Source: JAKVKY01 sp964293585 | GTDB taxonomy: Bacteria; Bacillota; Negativicutes; Acidaminococcales; Acidaminococcaceae | DNA: 64,000 nt | Direction of reading: 5' to 3' | Assembly: GCA_964293585.1 (NCBI GenBank) | Contig: CAXYYS010000002.1 | Span: forward strand, 45,946-109,945 | Part shown: positions 15,835 through 23,393 of the stretch, piece after piece | How positions within the stretch are numbered: the first letter of the stretch is position 1 | Layout of the letters: each line of letters starts with the position of its first letter | Position numbers and translations under genes: made by a program | Notes under the pieces: generated by a model | Seen by the model: only the letters and a program-made list of their open reading frames with translations | Told to the model about the DNA's origin: nothing | Database searches by the model: none

Positions 15835-15908
15835 GGCGACATAGCCAAGTGGTAAGGCACGGGTCTGCAAAACCCTTATCCTCGGTTCGATTCCGAGTGT
15901 CGCCTCCA
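15835..15908 (+). tRNA. tRNA-Cys (GCA)
   Basis: 74 bases including encoded CCA. Acceptor GGCGACA/TGTCGCC; anticodon loop CTGCAAA, anticodon GCA. The outermost pair of the anticodon stem (27:43) is a C-U mismatch. Confidence 0.95.
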
Positions 15909-15915
15909 ATTATAT

Positions 15916-16004
15916 GCCGAGGTGGCGGAACTGGCAGACGCAAGGGACTTAAAATCCCTCGGGGAGAGATCTCCGTACCGGTTCAAATCCGGTCCCCGGC
16001 ACCA
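15916..16004 (+). tRNA. tRNA-Leu (TAA)
   Basis: 89 bases including encoded CCA, with the long variable arm of class II tRNAs. Anticodon stem AGGGA/TCCCT encloses CTTAAAA, anticodon TAA. The acceptor GCCGAGG/CCCCGGC has an A-C mismatch at the fifth pair. Confidence 0.95.
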
Positions 16005-16042
16005 TTAATTTGTTAGTTCTTTTTTTTTACATAATTAAAAAC

Positions 16043-16120
16043 GGCCCGGTGGTTCAGTTGGTTTAGAATGCCGCCCTGTCACGGCGGAGGTCATGGGTTC
16101 GAGTCCCATCCGGGTCGCCA
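16043..16120 (+). tRNA. tRNA-Asp (GTC), copy 2
   Basis: Base-for-base copy of the tRNA-Asp at 15557, including CCA. It is followed after 2 bases by a second tRNA-Gly, so an Asp/Gly pair has been duplicated within the cluster. Confidence 0.96.
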
Positions 16121-16122
16121 AT

Positions 16123-16197
16123 GCGGAAATAGCTCAGTGGTAGAGCACAACCTTGCCAAGGTTGGGGTCGCGAGTTCGAGCCTCGTTTTCCGCTCCA
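16123..16197 (+). tRNA. tRNA-Gly (GCC), copy 2
   Basis: Base-for-base copy of the tRNA-Gly at 15719, including CCA. Last tRNA of the cluster. Confidence 0.96.
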
Positions 16198-16199
16198 AA

Positions 16200-16230
16200 C
16201 AGGGGCACAGCTATGATGGCTGCGCCCCTT
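16200..16230 (+). terminator. Hairpin ending the tRNA cluster
   Basis: AGGGGCACAGC (16201-16211) pairs with GCTGCGCCCCT (16219-16229) with one mismatch. The T-run is poor. A second imperfect hairpin, AACCC..GCTG / CAGC..GGGGTT, with TTTCTTTT after it ends near 16325 and may be the real terminator. Confidence 0.5.
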
Positions 16231-16343
16231 ACCTATTTATGCAGCCTTTAAAAATTAAATTTATGATGGAAAACTTCAACCCTTGCTGATGTTTGTGCAA
16301 AACAGCGGCAGGGGGTTTCTTTTCCAGGGGCGGTTACGCTTGC

Positions 16344-16372
16344 TTGACAGACAGGGGGGACTATGATAAATT
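16344..16372 (+). promoter_or_regulatory. Promoter of the IclR-kdu cluster
   Basis: TTGACA (16344-16349), 17 bases, TAAATT (16367-16372). It lies upstream of the 14-bp palindrome and the regulator gene. Confidence 0.55.
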
Positions 16373-16395
16373 GACAAGAGAAAAGCCGAATTAAG

Positions 16396-16409
16396 TTCGT
16401 ATATACGAA
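16396..16409 (+). promoter_or_regulatory. Palindromic operator candidate for the IclR-type regulator
   Basis: TTCGTATATACGAA is a perfect 14-bp palindrome about 17 bp after the predicted transcription start and just before the ribosome site (GAAGGAGG). Its place suggests autorepression by the product of the next gene. The intergenic region before kduI has only a weak half-like GTACGAGAA. Confidence 0.6.
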
Positions 16410-16434
16410 ACGGCGCCCGAAGGAGGCAGCAAAG

Positions 16435-17208
16435 ATGCCAAGGACAGTAGCCAGGGCCCTGGAGATTCTGGATCTCTTAGCTCAAACAGGCAAACCGATG
16501 ACACAGATAGAGATTTGCCAGGCGCTAAAGCTGCCTAAAAGCAGCGCTCACGATTTAATGCAGACGCTGCTGGAAAGAGAATTCATCGTCTACGATAATG
16601 AGCAGTTCAAAACTTTTAAACTGGGACTGCATGTTTTTGAGATTGGCATGACGGTGATTGAGAATCGGAACATGGTAGCGGTGGCCCGGCCTTATCTGGT
16701 ACAGTTACATGACACCTTGCACGAGACTGTTTTCCTGGCGGTGGAAAACCGTAACAATATCGTCTATGTGGACTGCGCGGAAGAACGCGGCATCATGGGC
16801 GGTTATATCAACCTGGGCGGGACCAGACCCATGTATTGCAGCGGTCTGGGGAAGGCTATCCTGGCGGCGTATGCTGATCCGGAAAAAGTAAAAAAGATTC
16901 TGGCGTCCGGTGCACCCATGCAAGCCTATACAAAAAATACGATTACGACCCTGGAGGAACTTTTAAAAGAACTGGAAGTGACCAGGAAACGTGGCTATGC
17001 CGTGGATAACCGGGAGGTGGAGCCGGATACTTTTTGTGTGGCGGCCCCCATCTACAATCGCTATAATGAACCGGTTTCCGCTATTAGTGTGGCGTCTGTT
17101 TTTACCAGGATGCCGCCGGCAAAAGTAAAAAAATGCGGCAAACTGCTGCAGGAAACGGCGCTGGAGATTTCCCGGCAGCTGGGATACAGAAGGCATACTT
17201 TATTTTAA
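16435..17208 (+). CDS. IclR-family transcriptional regulator (KdgR-like)
   Basis: 257 aa. An N-terminal winged helix-turn-helix (residues ~1-65: RALEILDLLAQTGKPMT, LKLPKSSAHDLMQTLLE) and a C-terminal effector-binding domain with the family pattern SGLGKAILAAY near 140 and KRGYAVDNREVEPDTFCVA near 185. It is directly upstream of kduI and kduD, so it most likely responds to a uronate breakdown product such as 2-keto-3-deoxygluconate, as KdgR does; this is inferred from the neighbours. A perfect palindrome at 16396 suggests autoregulation. Confidence 0.9.
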   Translation: MPRTVARALEILDLLAQTGKPMTQIEICQALKLPKSSAHDLMQTLLEREFIVYDNEQFKTFKLGLHVFEIGMTVIENRNMVAVARPYLVQLHDTLHETVFLAVENRNNIVYVDCAEERGIMGGYINLGGTRPMYCSGLGKAILAAYADPEKVKKILASGAPMQAYTKNTITTLEELLKELEVTRKRGYAVDNREVEPDTFCVAAPIYNRYNEPVSAISVASVFTRMPPAKVKKCGKLLQETALEISRQLGYRRHTLF

Positions 17209-17274
17209 AAACAATTGGTGACTGCAGGTTTTGACAGTACGAGAATGTTGGTGGAAAAAGAAAGGAGCTAGAAG

Positions 17275-18117
17275 ATGGATATTCGTTATTCTGTGAATCC
17301 CCGTGATTTTAAGCGTTACACTACGGAGGAGGTACGGCAGGAGTTTCTGGTGGAGCATCTGTTTGAGGCGGACAAGGTACAGGCTACCTATTCCCATGTG
17401 GACCGGATGGTGGTTTTTGGCTGCATGCCGGTTAAGGAAAGCGTGTCCTTGGACAAGGATATTGATGTGTGGGGAAATTTTGGCACTAAATTTATCCTGG
17501 AGCGCCGGGAACTGGGCATCTTTAACGTAGGCGGCGCCGGAACGATCACGGCTGATGGCAGGGAATATAAATTAGGCCATAAGGATTGCCTGTATGTGAC
17601 CATGGGTACCAGGGAAGTCATTTTTAAGAGCGACAAGGCGGATAATCCGGCCAAGTTTTACATGGTTTCGGCTCCGGCCCACAAGCCCTGCAAGACCACC
17701 CTTTTAACCCTGGCAGACGCCAAAAAGGTTCCCTGCGGGGCCATGGAGACGGCTAATGACCGGGTCATTAACCAGTTTATCCACCCGGAGGTGCTGGAAA
17801 CCTGCCAGCTTTCCATGGGCATGACGGCGTTAAAGCCGGGCAGTGTCTGGAATACGATGCCGGCCCATACCCATGAACGGCGTATGGAAGTATATTTCTA
17901 CTTCGATATTCCCAAGGGCAATGTGGTTTTCCATCTGCTGGGGCAGCCGCAGGAAACGCGTCATATCGTGATGCATAATGAAGAAGCGGTAATTGGACCG
18001 TCCTGGAGCATCCATGCCGGCACGGGTACTTCCAATTATACTTTTATCTGGGCCATGGGCGGCGAAAACAAAGCATTTACCGATATGGACAATATTGCCA
18101 ATGAAGATTTGCAATGA
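17275..18117 (+). CDS. kduI: 5-dehydro-4-deoxy-D-glucuronate isomerase
   Basis: 280 aa, the usual KduI length. Cupin-fold isomerase converting 5-keto-4-deoxyuronate (from pectin or glycosaminoglycan oligomers) to 2,5-diketo-3-deoxygluconate. It begins MDIRYSVNPRDFKRY; the metal-binding segment PAHTHERRMEVYFYF is near residue 195 and PSWSIHAGTGTSNY near 243. It has a good ribosome site (AAAGGAG), 66 bp after the regulator. Its substrate partner KduD follows after 16 bp. Confidence 0.95.
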   Translation: MDIRYSVNPRDFKRYTTEEVRQEFLVEHLFEADKVQATYSHVDRMVVFGCMPVKESVSLDKDIDVWGNFGTKFILERRELGIFNVGGAGTITADGREYKLGHKDCLYVTMGTREVIFKSDKADNPAKFYMVSAPAHKPCKTTLLTLADAKKVPCGAMETANDRVINQFIHPEVLETCQLSMGMTALKPGSVWNTMPAHTHERRMEVYFYFDIPKGNVVFHLLGQPQETRHIVMHNEEAVIGPSWSIHAGTGTSNYTFIWAMGGENKAFTDMDNIANEDLQ

Positions 18118-18133
18118 TAAAGGAGCACGTCAA

Positions 18134-18922
18134 ATGACAGACTATTTGCAGCAGTTTTCCTTGCAGGGCAAGGTGGCGCTGGTTACAGGTGCTGCCTATG
18201 GTATCGGTTTTGCCATTGCGAAAGCCTTTGCCAGGGCGGGCGCCAGGATTGCTTTTAACTGCCGGAGCCAGGAGCATCTGGATAAAGCTCTGGCAGACTA
18301 TAAGGCTGAGGGTATCACGGCGAAGGGATATCTTTGCGACGTTACTGATGAAAAACAGGTGCAGGCTTTGGTGGCAGCCATTGAAAAAGATCTGGGCGTG
18401 ATTGATATCCTGGTTAATAATGCCGGCATCATCAAACGTATTCCCATGTGCGAGATGAAGGTGGAAGATTTTCGCCAGGTGGTGGATATTGATTTAAACG
18501 CACCTTTTATTGTTTCCAAGGCTGTGCTGCCCGGCATGATCAAGAAAGGCCACGGCAAGATTATCAACATCTGTTCCATGATGAGTGAGCTGGGCCGGGA
18601 AACAGTTTCCGCCTATGCGGCGGCTAAGGGCGGGCTTAAAATGCTGACCCGGAACATCGCCTCCGAGTACGGCGGGGCCAACATCCAGTGCAACGGTATC
18701 GGACCCGGTTATATTGCTACGCCCCAGACGGCGCCCTTGCATCAGCCGGGTAATCCTTTCAACGAGTTTATTCTGGCTAAGACACCCGCTAACCGCTGGG
18801 GGACCCCGGCAGACCTGGAAGGGCCGGCAGTTTTTCTGGCCAGTGAGGCCTCTAATTTTGTGAACGGACATATCCTCTATGTGGACGGCGGCATCCTGGC
18901 TTATATAGGCAAGCAGCCCTGA
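18134..18922 (+). CDS. kduD: 2-dehydro-3-deoxy-D-gluconate 5-dehydrogenase
   Basis: 262 aa from ATG 18134 (AAAGGAG at 18119-18124). Short-chain dehydrogenase with TGAAYGIGFAIA near residue 20, NNAGIIKR near 95, catalytic Ser in ICSMMSE, and YAAAKGGLK (Tyr-x3-Lys) near 160. With KduI it brings unsaturated uronates to 2-keto-3-deoxygluconate. The kinase and aldolase (KdgK, KdgA) that would complete the route are not in this window, and no transporter accompanies the pair. Confidence 0.93.
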   Translation: MTDYLQQFSLQGKVALVTGAAYGIGFAIAKAFARAGARIAFNCRSQEHLDKALADYKAEGITAKGYLCDVTDEKQVQALVAAIEKDLGVIDILVNNAGIIKRIPMCEMKVEDFRQVVDIDLNAPFIVSKAVLPGMIKKGHGKIINICSMMSELGRETVSAYAAAKGGLKMLTRNIASEYGGANIQCNGIGPGYIATPQTAPLHQPGNPFNEFILAKTPANRWGTPADLEGPAVFLASEASNFVNGHILYVDGGILAYIGKQP

Positions 18923-18961
18923 TAAGGCCGGGGAGTTTTGCCGCGCCGCCCAAGAAACTGC

Positions 18962-18990
18962 TTGATTTTTGTCGGCAAAGATGGTAATAT
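18962..18990 (+). promoter_or_regulatory. Promoter of tRNA-Trp
   Basis: TTGATT (18962-18967), 17 bases, TAATAT (18985-18990), 42 bp upstream of the tRNA. Confidence 0.65.
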
Positions 18991-19031
18991 ATGGAACGTA
19001 GCTGAGGCGTTTACGGGCTACATTTTCTTAC

Positions 19032-19107
19032 AGGGGCATAGCTCAATTGGTAGAGTGCCGGTCTCCAAAACCGTAGGTTGAGGGTTCGATTCCTTCTGCC
19101 CCTGCCA
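19032..19107 (+). tRNA. tRNA-Trp (CCA)
   Basis: 76 bases including encoded CCA. Acceptor AGGGGCA/TGCCCCT; anticodon loop CTCCAAA, anticodon CCA. The 27:43 pair is a C-U mismatch, as in tRNA-Cys here. It stands alone with its own promoter and terminator. Confidence 0.96.
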
Positions 19108-19116
19108 CAAAATTTT

Positions 19117-19158
19117 AAACCGCTAGAGTGCTTAGATTAAGCCTGTAGCGGTTTTTAA
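19117..19158 (+). terminator. Terminator after tRNA-Trp
   Basis: AAACCGCTA (19117-19125) pairs perfectly with TAGCGGTTT (19146-19154), followed by TTAATTTT. Good intrinsic terminator. Confidence 0.85.
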
Positions 19159-19170
19159 TTTTCCCTTTTG

Positions 19171-19199
19171 TTGACGCTGCCGGAAGGGCGTGTTATACT
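19171..19199 (+). promoter_or_regulatory. Promoter of the thiamine operon
   Basis: TTGACG (19171-19176), 17 bases, TATACT (19194-19199), just ahead of the TPP riboswitch. Confidence 0.8.
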
Positions 19200-19211
19200 A
19201 AAATTGATCTG

Positions 19212-19300
19212 AAATGGGGAGCTTGTATGACAGGCTGAGAGGGAGTTTGCAACTTCGACCCGGGAACCTGATGTGGATAATGCCACCGTAGGAAACAAAC
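19212..19300 (+). ncRNA. TPP riboswitch (THI element)
   Basis: The conserved parts are GGGGAGC, GGCTGAGAGGG, and the block ACCTGATGTGGATAATGCC followed by ACCGTAGGAAAC, in the order and spacing of the THI element. It binds thiamine pyrophosphate. A terminator (19311-19341) follows at once and thiM comes next, so control is by transcription termination when TPP is bound. Confidence 0.95.
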
Positions 19301-19310
19301 TGCTTGTTGG

Positions 19311-19341
19311 CGGAGAATTCCACAAAGGGATTCTCCGTTTT
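19311..19341 (+). terminator. Riboswitch-controlled terminator
   Basis: CGGAGAAT (19311-19318) pairs with ATTCTCCG (19330-19337), with CC/GG continuing above a one-base bulge, followed by TTTTCTT. It is the expression platform of the TPP riboswitch. Confidence 0.85.
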
Positions 19342-19381
19342 CTTATAGTGAAGAAAGTTGGCGGCGGGAGGTATGAGGAAG

Positions 19382-20203
19382 ATGCTGGGAACGATGCTGG
19401 AGCAGGTGCGGGCAAGAAAACCGCTGATTCATAATATTACGAACTATGTGACGGTCAATGATGTGGCGAATGTGGTGTTAGCCTGCGGTGCTTCGCCTAT
19501 CATGGCGGATGACAGCGGTGAGGCGGAGGATATCACCGCTTTGTGCGCAGGATTAAATATCAATATCGGGACGCTGAACCAGCGGACGATCAAGTCGATG
19601 GTCCTGGCCGGCCTGAAAGCTAACAGCCTGCGGCATCCGGTCCTTTTAGACCCGGTAGGGGCGGGTGCTTCTGCTTTGCGGACGGCTACCGCTTTGGATT
19701 TATTAAAATTGATTAAGTTTACCGTTATCCGGGGGAATGTGTCCGAGATTAAGACGCTGGCCCAGGGAAGCAGTACCACCCAGGGAGTGGATGCGGCTGC
19801 GGTGGATGCGGTGACGGAAGACAATCTGGTGCAGGCGGTAAAATGGGTACAGGATTTTGCCGGCCGGACCGGAGCCATTATTGCCATGACCGGCGCCATC
19901 GATATCGTGGCGTCTGCCGGACAAGCCTATATTATCAGGAACGGCACGCCTTTTTTAGGCCGGATCACCGGTTCGGGATGTATGCTGAGCGGTCTGGTTA
20001 CGGCGGTGGTGGCGGCTAACCCCGGGCAGGAACTACAAGCCGCGGCGGCGGCCGTGTGCGCTATGGGTTTAGCAGGCGAGCAGGCGGCAGCCAGGATGCA
20101 GGGGCAGGATGGTACCGGCAGTTTCCGGACTTACCTGCTGGATGCTTTGTCCAGGATGCAGGGGCCAGATCTGGAGAAAGGTGCCCGCTATGAGGTGCGT
20201 TAA
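19382..20203 (+). CDS. thiM: Hydroxyethylthiazole kinase
   Basis: 273 aa from ATG 19382; GGGAGG at 19366-19371 lies 10 bases upstream, whereas ATG 19373 is directly on the site. Phosphorylates thiazole alcohol for thiamine salvage. Signature PLIHNITNYVTVNDVAN near the N terminus, SPIMADDSGEAEDI, VLLDPVGAGAS, and FLGRITGSGCMLSGLV with the catalytic Cys region near 200. First gene behind the TPP riboswitch; it overlaps thiE by 14 bp. Confidence 0.94.
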   Translation: MLGTMLEQVRARKPLIHNITNYVTVNDVANVVLACGASPIMADDSGEAEDITALCAGLNINIGTLNQRTIKSMVLAGLKANSLRHPVLLDPVGAGASALRTATALDLLKLIKFTVIRGNVSEIKTLAQGSSTTQGVDAAAVDAVTEDNLVQAVKWVQDFAGRTGAIIAMTGAIDIVASAGQAYIIRNGTPFLGRITGSGCMLSGLVTAVVAANPGQELQAAAAAVCAMGLAGEQAAARMQGQDGTGSFRTYLLDALSRMQGPDLEKGARYEVR

Positions 20204-20831
20204 AAAGAATTTACTTTTGTACGCGGTGACGGACAGGACCTGGTGCGGGGTGCAGACACTGGCGGAACAGGTTCTGGCGGCCTTGTATGGTGGTATCACC
20301 ATGCTGCAGCTGCGAGAAAAACAGCTGGCGCCGGAACTGTTCCTGCAGGAAGCCAAATTGATGAAGGCTTTGTGCCGGGAATTTAATGTGCCGCTCATCA
20401 TTAATGATAATGTAGAGATTGCCCTGGCCTGTCAGGCGGACGGTGTACATATCGGCCAGGACGATATGCCGGTGGCGGAGGTCCGCAAGCTGGTGGGACC
20501 GGGTATGCTGATCGGGGTGTCAGCTTCGAACGTAGACGAAGCCCGGGCAGCCGTAGCCGGCGGTGCGGATTACCTGGGGGTGGGGGCGGTGTTTCCTACC
20601 ACCACGAAACTGGATGCGGATACGGTGAGCCGGGAGACTTTGCAAGCCATTTGCGCAGCCGTACCGGTGCCGGTATGTGCCATCGGCGGGATTAATAAAA
20701 ATAATCTTTTGGATTTACAAGGTACGGGTATCGCCGGGGTAGCGGTAGTCAGCGCCATCTTTGCCAGCCGGGATATTAAGGCCGGCTGCCAGGAGCTGAA
20801 GCAACTGGCGCTCCAAGTGGCGGCCTCCTAA
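20190..20831 (+). CDS. thiE: Thiamine-phosphate synthase
   Basis: 213 aa from ATG 20190, inside the end of thiM. Joins the pyrimidine and thiazole moieties. TIM-barrel motifs: LYAVTDRTWCG, GGITMLQLREKQL near 35, PLIINDNVEIALAC near 65, GVHIGQDDMPV near 85, GADYLGVGAVFPTTTK near 130, and CAIGGINKNN near 165. Translationally coupled to thiM. Confidence 0.95.
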   Translation: MRCVKKNLLLYAVTDRTWCGVQTLAEQVLAALYGGITMLQLREKQLAPELFLQEAKLMKALCREFNVPLIINDNVEIALACQADGVHIGQDDMPVAEVRKLVGPGMLIGVSASNVDEARAAVAGGADYLGVGAVFPTTTKLDADTVSRETLQAICAAVPVPVCAIGGINKNNLLDLQGTGIAGVAVVSAIFASRDIKAGCQELKQLALQVAAS

Positions 20832-20902
20832 AACCTGTTCTGGGGAACGGACCTGGCGTAGTAAATCAGGAAGAAGAACGCAGGACGGAGAAGGTGAGCA
20901 AG

Positions 20903-21604
20903 ATGGCGGCAACAGAGAAGAACAAACAGGCTGCAGGTAATACCGGCAGGTTACCGCCGCTCCGGGGTGCCATCCTGGATGTGGACGGTACCTTGCTGGA
21001 CTCCATGCCCATGTGGGATCAGCTGGCGGCCAAATTTTTGCGCAGCCGGGGTTTGCAGCCGGAACCGGATGTGAATGAGAAGATTAAAGATATGACGGTG
21101 GCTGCGGCGGGCCGGTATTTTCAAAAACAATACGGCCTGCAGGCAAGCCTGGCTGAAATTGAGGCTGGGGTAAGGGAGCTGGTACGGCATTATTATGCCG
21201 CCGAAGCCAAACTTAAACCGGGGGTGCGGGATTTTTTAGAGTTCCTGCACCGGCGGCAGGTGCCGCTGTGTCTGGCTACGGTTACGGAGGCTGCTCTGGT
21301 GCGGAGCGCCCTGGAGCGTCACGGCGTGCTGTCTTATTTTTCCGGGATCATTACCTGCCGGGAAGCCGGGGGCAAGGACCAGCCCGGAATTTTTCTCCAG
21401 GCCCGGGAGCTGCTGGGAACGCCTCTGGCTGGAACCTATGTCTTTGAAGATTCCTATTACGCCATGGCCACGGCGAAAGCGGCGGGCTTTCCTGTGGTGG
21501 CGGTTTTTGATGCCAGCTCAGCCGTGGATCAGGCGTCCATACAGAAGCTGGCGGATCTTTATGTACGGAACTTGACAGAAACGGAGGCTTACCTGCATGT
21601 ATAA
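20903..21604 (+). CDS. HAD-family phosphatase in the thiamine operon
   Basis: 233 aa from ATG 20903 (GGAGAAGG 8 bases upstream; a GTG at 20894 overlaps that site). HAD motifs: DVDGTLLDS (nucleophile Asp and acid/base Asp), CLATVTEA (Thr), the Lys of GGKDQPG, and VFEDSYYAM (acidic pair). The helical cap after motif I puts it with beta-phosphoglucomutase-like HADs. It lies between thiE and thiD and overlaps thiD by 8 bp, so it may dephosphorylate thiamine phosphate or a pyrimidine intermediate. That role is inferred only from position. Confidence 0.85.
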   Translation: MAATEKNKQAAGNTGRLPPLRGAILDVDGTLLDSMPMWDQLAAKFLRSRGLQPEPDVNEKIKDMTVAAAGRYFQKQYGLQASLAEIEAGVRELVRHYYAAEAKLKPGVRDFLEFLHRRQVPLCLATVTEAALVRSALERHGVLSYFSGIITCREAGGKDQPGIFLQARELLGTPLAGTYVFEDSYYAMATAKAAGFPVVAVFDASSAVDQASIQKLADLYVRNLTETEAYLHV

Positions 21605-22379
21605 AGTTTTAACCATTGCCGGTTCGGACAGCAGCGGCGGCGCCGGTGTCCAGGCCGACATTAAGACCATCACGGTCCACAAGATGTATGCCATGAGCGC
21701 GATTACGGCCCTGACGGCCCAGAATACCACCGGTGTCTACGGCATCCAGGAGGCTGCCCCTGAATTTGTAGGGCAGCAGCTGGATTGTATCTTTACGGAT
21801 ATTTTTCCGGATGCTGTGAAGGTGGGGATGGTAGCTAACGCGGCCATCATCCGGGTTATAGCGGCTAAGCTGCGGCAGTATCAGGCCCGGCATATCGTGG
21901 TAGACCCGGTCATGGTTTCCACCAGCGGCTGCAAGCTCATCACGGATGATGCCAGGGAAACGCTCATCGCCGAACTTTTGCCTCTGGCGGAAGTTATTAC
22001 CCCTAATATTCCGGAGGCAGAAGTGTTGTGCGGCTTTCCGGTACAAAATGAAACGGACATGGAGCGGGCCGGACAGGCTATCGGTGCCGGAGTGCCGGGA
22101 GCGGTGCTGGTCAAGGGCGGACATCTGGTCAGTGACGCGGTGGATATGCTCTATGCCGGGGGAAAGTGTTACTGGTTCCGTTCGGAACGGGTGGACAATC
22201 CCAATACTCACGGTACAGGTTGTACCTTGTCCTCGGCAATTGCCTGCAACCTGGCGGCGGGCAAAGACTTGCCGGAAAGTATCCGGCAGGCGAAAGCTTA
22301 CCTGACCGGAGCCTTAAAAGCCCGGCTGAATTTAGGCAAGGGTGCCGGCCCCTTGGAACACAGCTACATTTTAAAGTAA
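21597..22379 (+). CDS. thiD: Hydroxymethylpyrimidine/phosphomethylpyrimidine kinase
   Basis: 260 aa. Ribokinase-fold enzyme phosphorylating HMP and HMP-P. It begins VLTIAGSDSSGGAGVQADIK, with MSAITALTAQNTTGVY near 35, VDPVMVSTSG near 105, VLVKGGHL near 180, and the anion hole NTHGTGCTLSSAIA near 205. Last gene of the thiM-thiE-HAD-thiD salvage operon; no de novo genes such as thiC or thiG are here. Confidence 0.95.
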   Translation: MYKVLTIAGSDSSGGAGVQADIKTITVHKMYAMSAITALTAQNTTGVYGIQEAAPEFVGQQLDCIFTDIFPDAVKVGMVANAAIIRVIAAKLRQYQARHIVVDPVMVSTSGCKLITDDARETLIAELLPLAEVITPNIPEAEVLCGFPVQNETDMERAGQAIGAGVPGAVLVKGGHLVSDAVDMLYAGGKCYWFRSERVDNPNTHGTGCTLSSAIACNLAAGKDLPESIRQAKAYLTGALKARLNLGKGAGPLEHSYILK

Positions 22380-22384
22380 GAATA

Positions 22385-22393
22385 TGGTATAAT
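22385..22393 (+). promoter_or_regulatory. Extended -10 promoter of mrp
   Basis: TGGTATAAT (TATAAT 22388-22393) just after the thiD stop, with no good -35. It is 47 bp upstream of mrp. Confidence 0.55.
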
Positions 22394-22439
22394 TCATAAA
22401 TAGAGCAACTGAAACTAAATAATCCAGGAGGAAAGAGCG

Positions 22440-23279
22440 ATGAGTGCAGAATGCAATCATGATTGTTCAGCTTGCGGTGAGCAATGTGCGGAACGGCAGC
22501 CGGAAAGTTTCCGCCAGCCGCTCAACGAATTATCCCGGGTCCGTCATGTGATTGGTGTCATAAGCGGTAAAGGCGGCGTAGGCAAGAGTATGGTGGCCTG
22601 CCTGCTGGCTTCTTTGCTGCGTAAAAAAGGTCACAAGGTAGGTATCCTGGATGCGGATATTACCGGTCCTACGATTCCCCAGGCCCTGGGACTTCATGAG
22701 AAAGCCCTGGGCAAGGAAAACTGCCTGCTGCCGGTGACCACTCCAAACGGCATCGAGGTCATGTCCCTGAATTTGCTGCTGCCTAACGAGACCGATCCGG
22801 TAGTATGGCGCGGACCCATCATTGCCGGGATGGTGACCCAGTTCTGGACCGAGGTAGTCTGGGGAGATTTGGACTTTATGGTGGTGGATATGCCGCCGGG
22901 AACCGGTGATGTACCTTTGACGGTGTTCCAGTCCCTGCCTTTAAACGGGATTATCGTGGTGACCTCGCCTCAGGAACTGGTAGGCATGATCGTGGAAAAG
23001 GCCGTGAAGATGGCCGGACTGATGCACATACCGGTACTGGGCGTGGTAGAGAACATGAGTTATTTTGAATGTCCGGACTGCCACAGCAAACATTATTTGT
23101 TTGGCGAAAGCCATCTGGAGAGTCTGTCTAAGGAAATCGGTATTGCCACGGTGAGCAAGCTGCCGTTGGATCCCCAGCTGGCCCAGGCCATGGATGCAGG
23201 TACCATAGAAACCTGTACTTGTCAGGCGCTGGAGAATATGGTAGCCATGCTGGAAAAGTTACCGCAGACGGAAGCTTAA
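22440..23279 (+). CDS. mrp: Mrp/NBP35-family iron-sulfur cluster carrier ATPase
   Basis: 279 aa. Deviant Walker A motif SGKGGVGKS near residue 42, the DADITGPTIPQ switch near 70, and DMPPGTGDVPL near 145. The N terminus carries clustered cysteines (CNHDCSACGEQC), as in Nbp35-type carriers, and CPDCHSKHYLFG near 215 contains the dimer-interface Cys pair that binds the bridging [4Fe-4S] cluster. It loads clusters onto apoproteins, of which this window holds several (radical SAM, polyferredoxin, Nth, RlmD). Own promoter and terminator. Confidence 0.93.
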   Translation: MSAECNHDCSACGEQCAERQPESFRQPLNELSRVRHVIGVISGKGGVGKSMVACLLASLLRKKGHKVGILDADITGPTIPQALGLHEKALGKENCLLPVTTPNGIEVMSLNLLLPNETDPVVWRGPIIAGMVTQFWTEVVWGDLDFMVVDMPPGTGDVPLTVFQSLPLNGIIVVTSPQELVGMIVEKAVKMAGLMHIPVLGVVENMSYFECPDCHSKHYLFGESHLESLSKEIGIATVSKLPLDPQLAQAMDAGTIETCTCQALENMVAMLEKLPQTEA

Positions 23280-23281
23280 GC

Positions 23282-23317
23282 AAAAGGTTCCTGTTTATTG
23301 GACAGGAACCTTTTTTT
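23282..23317 (+). terminator. Terminator after mrp
   Basis: AAGGTTCCTGT (23284-23294) pairs with ACAGGAACCTT (23302-23312), followed by T7. Perfect 11-bp stem. A TATAAT at 23322-23327 directly after it may be the alkA promoter, with a -35 inside the hairpin. Confidence 0.92.
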
Positions 23318-23393
23318 ATATTATAATTACCATGTATGTCTATGCGTATTTAGAGAAAAAGTCGTGGAGAACCATAGATTGTGGAGGTCTATC

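Noticed and set aside
16201..16434. Search for an integrase or attachment-site repeat downstream of the tRNA cluster
   Set aside because: No integrase gene and no repeat of a tRNA 3' end was seen around the kdu genes, so an island is only a suggestion.
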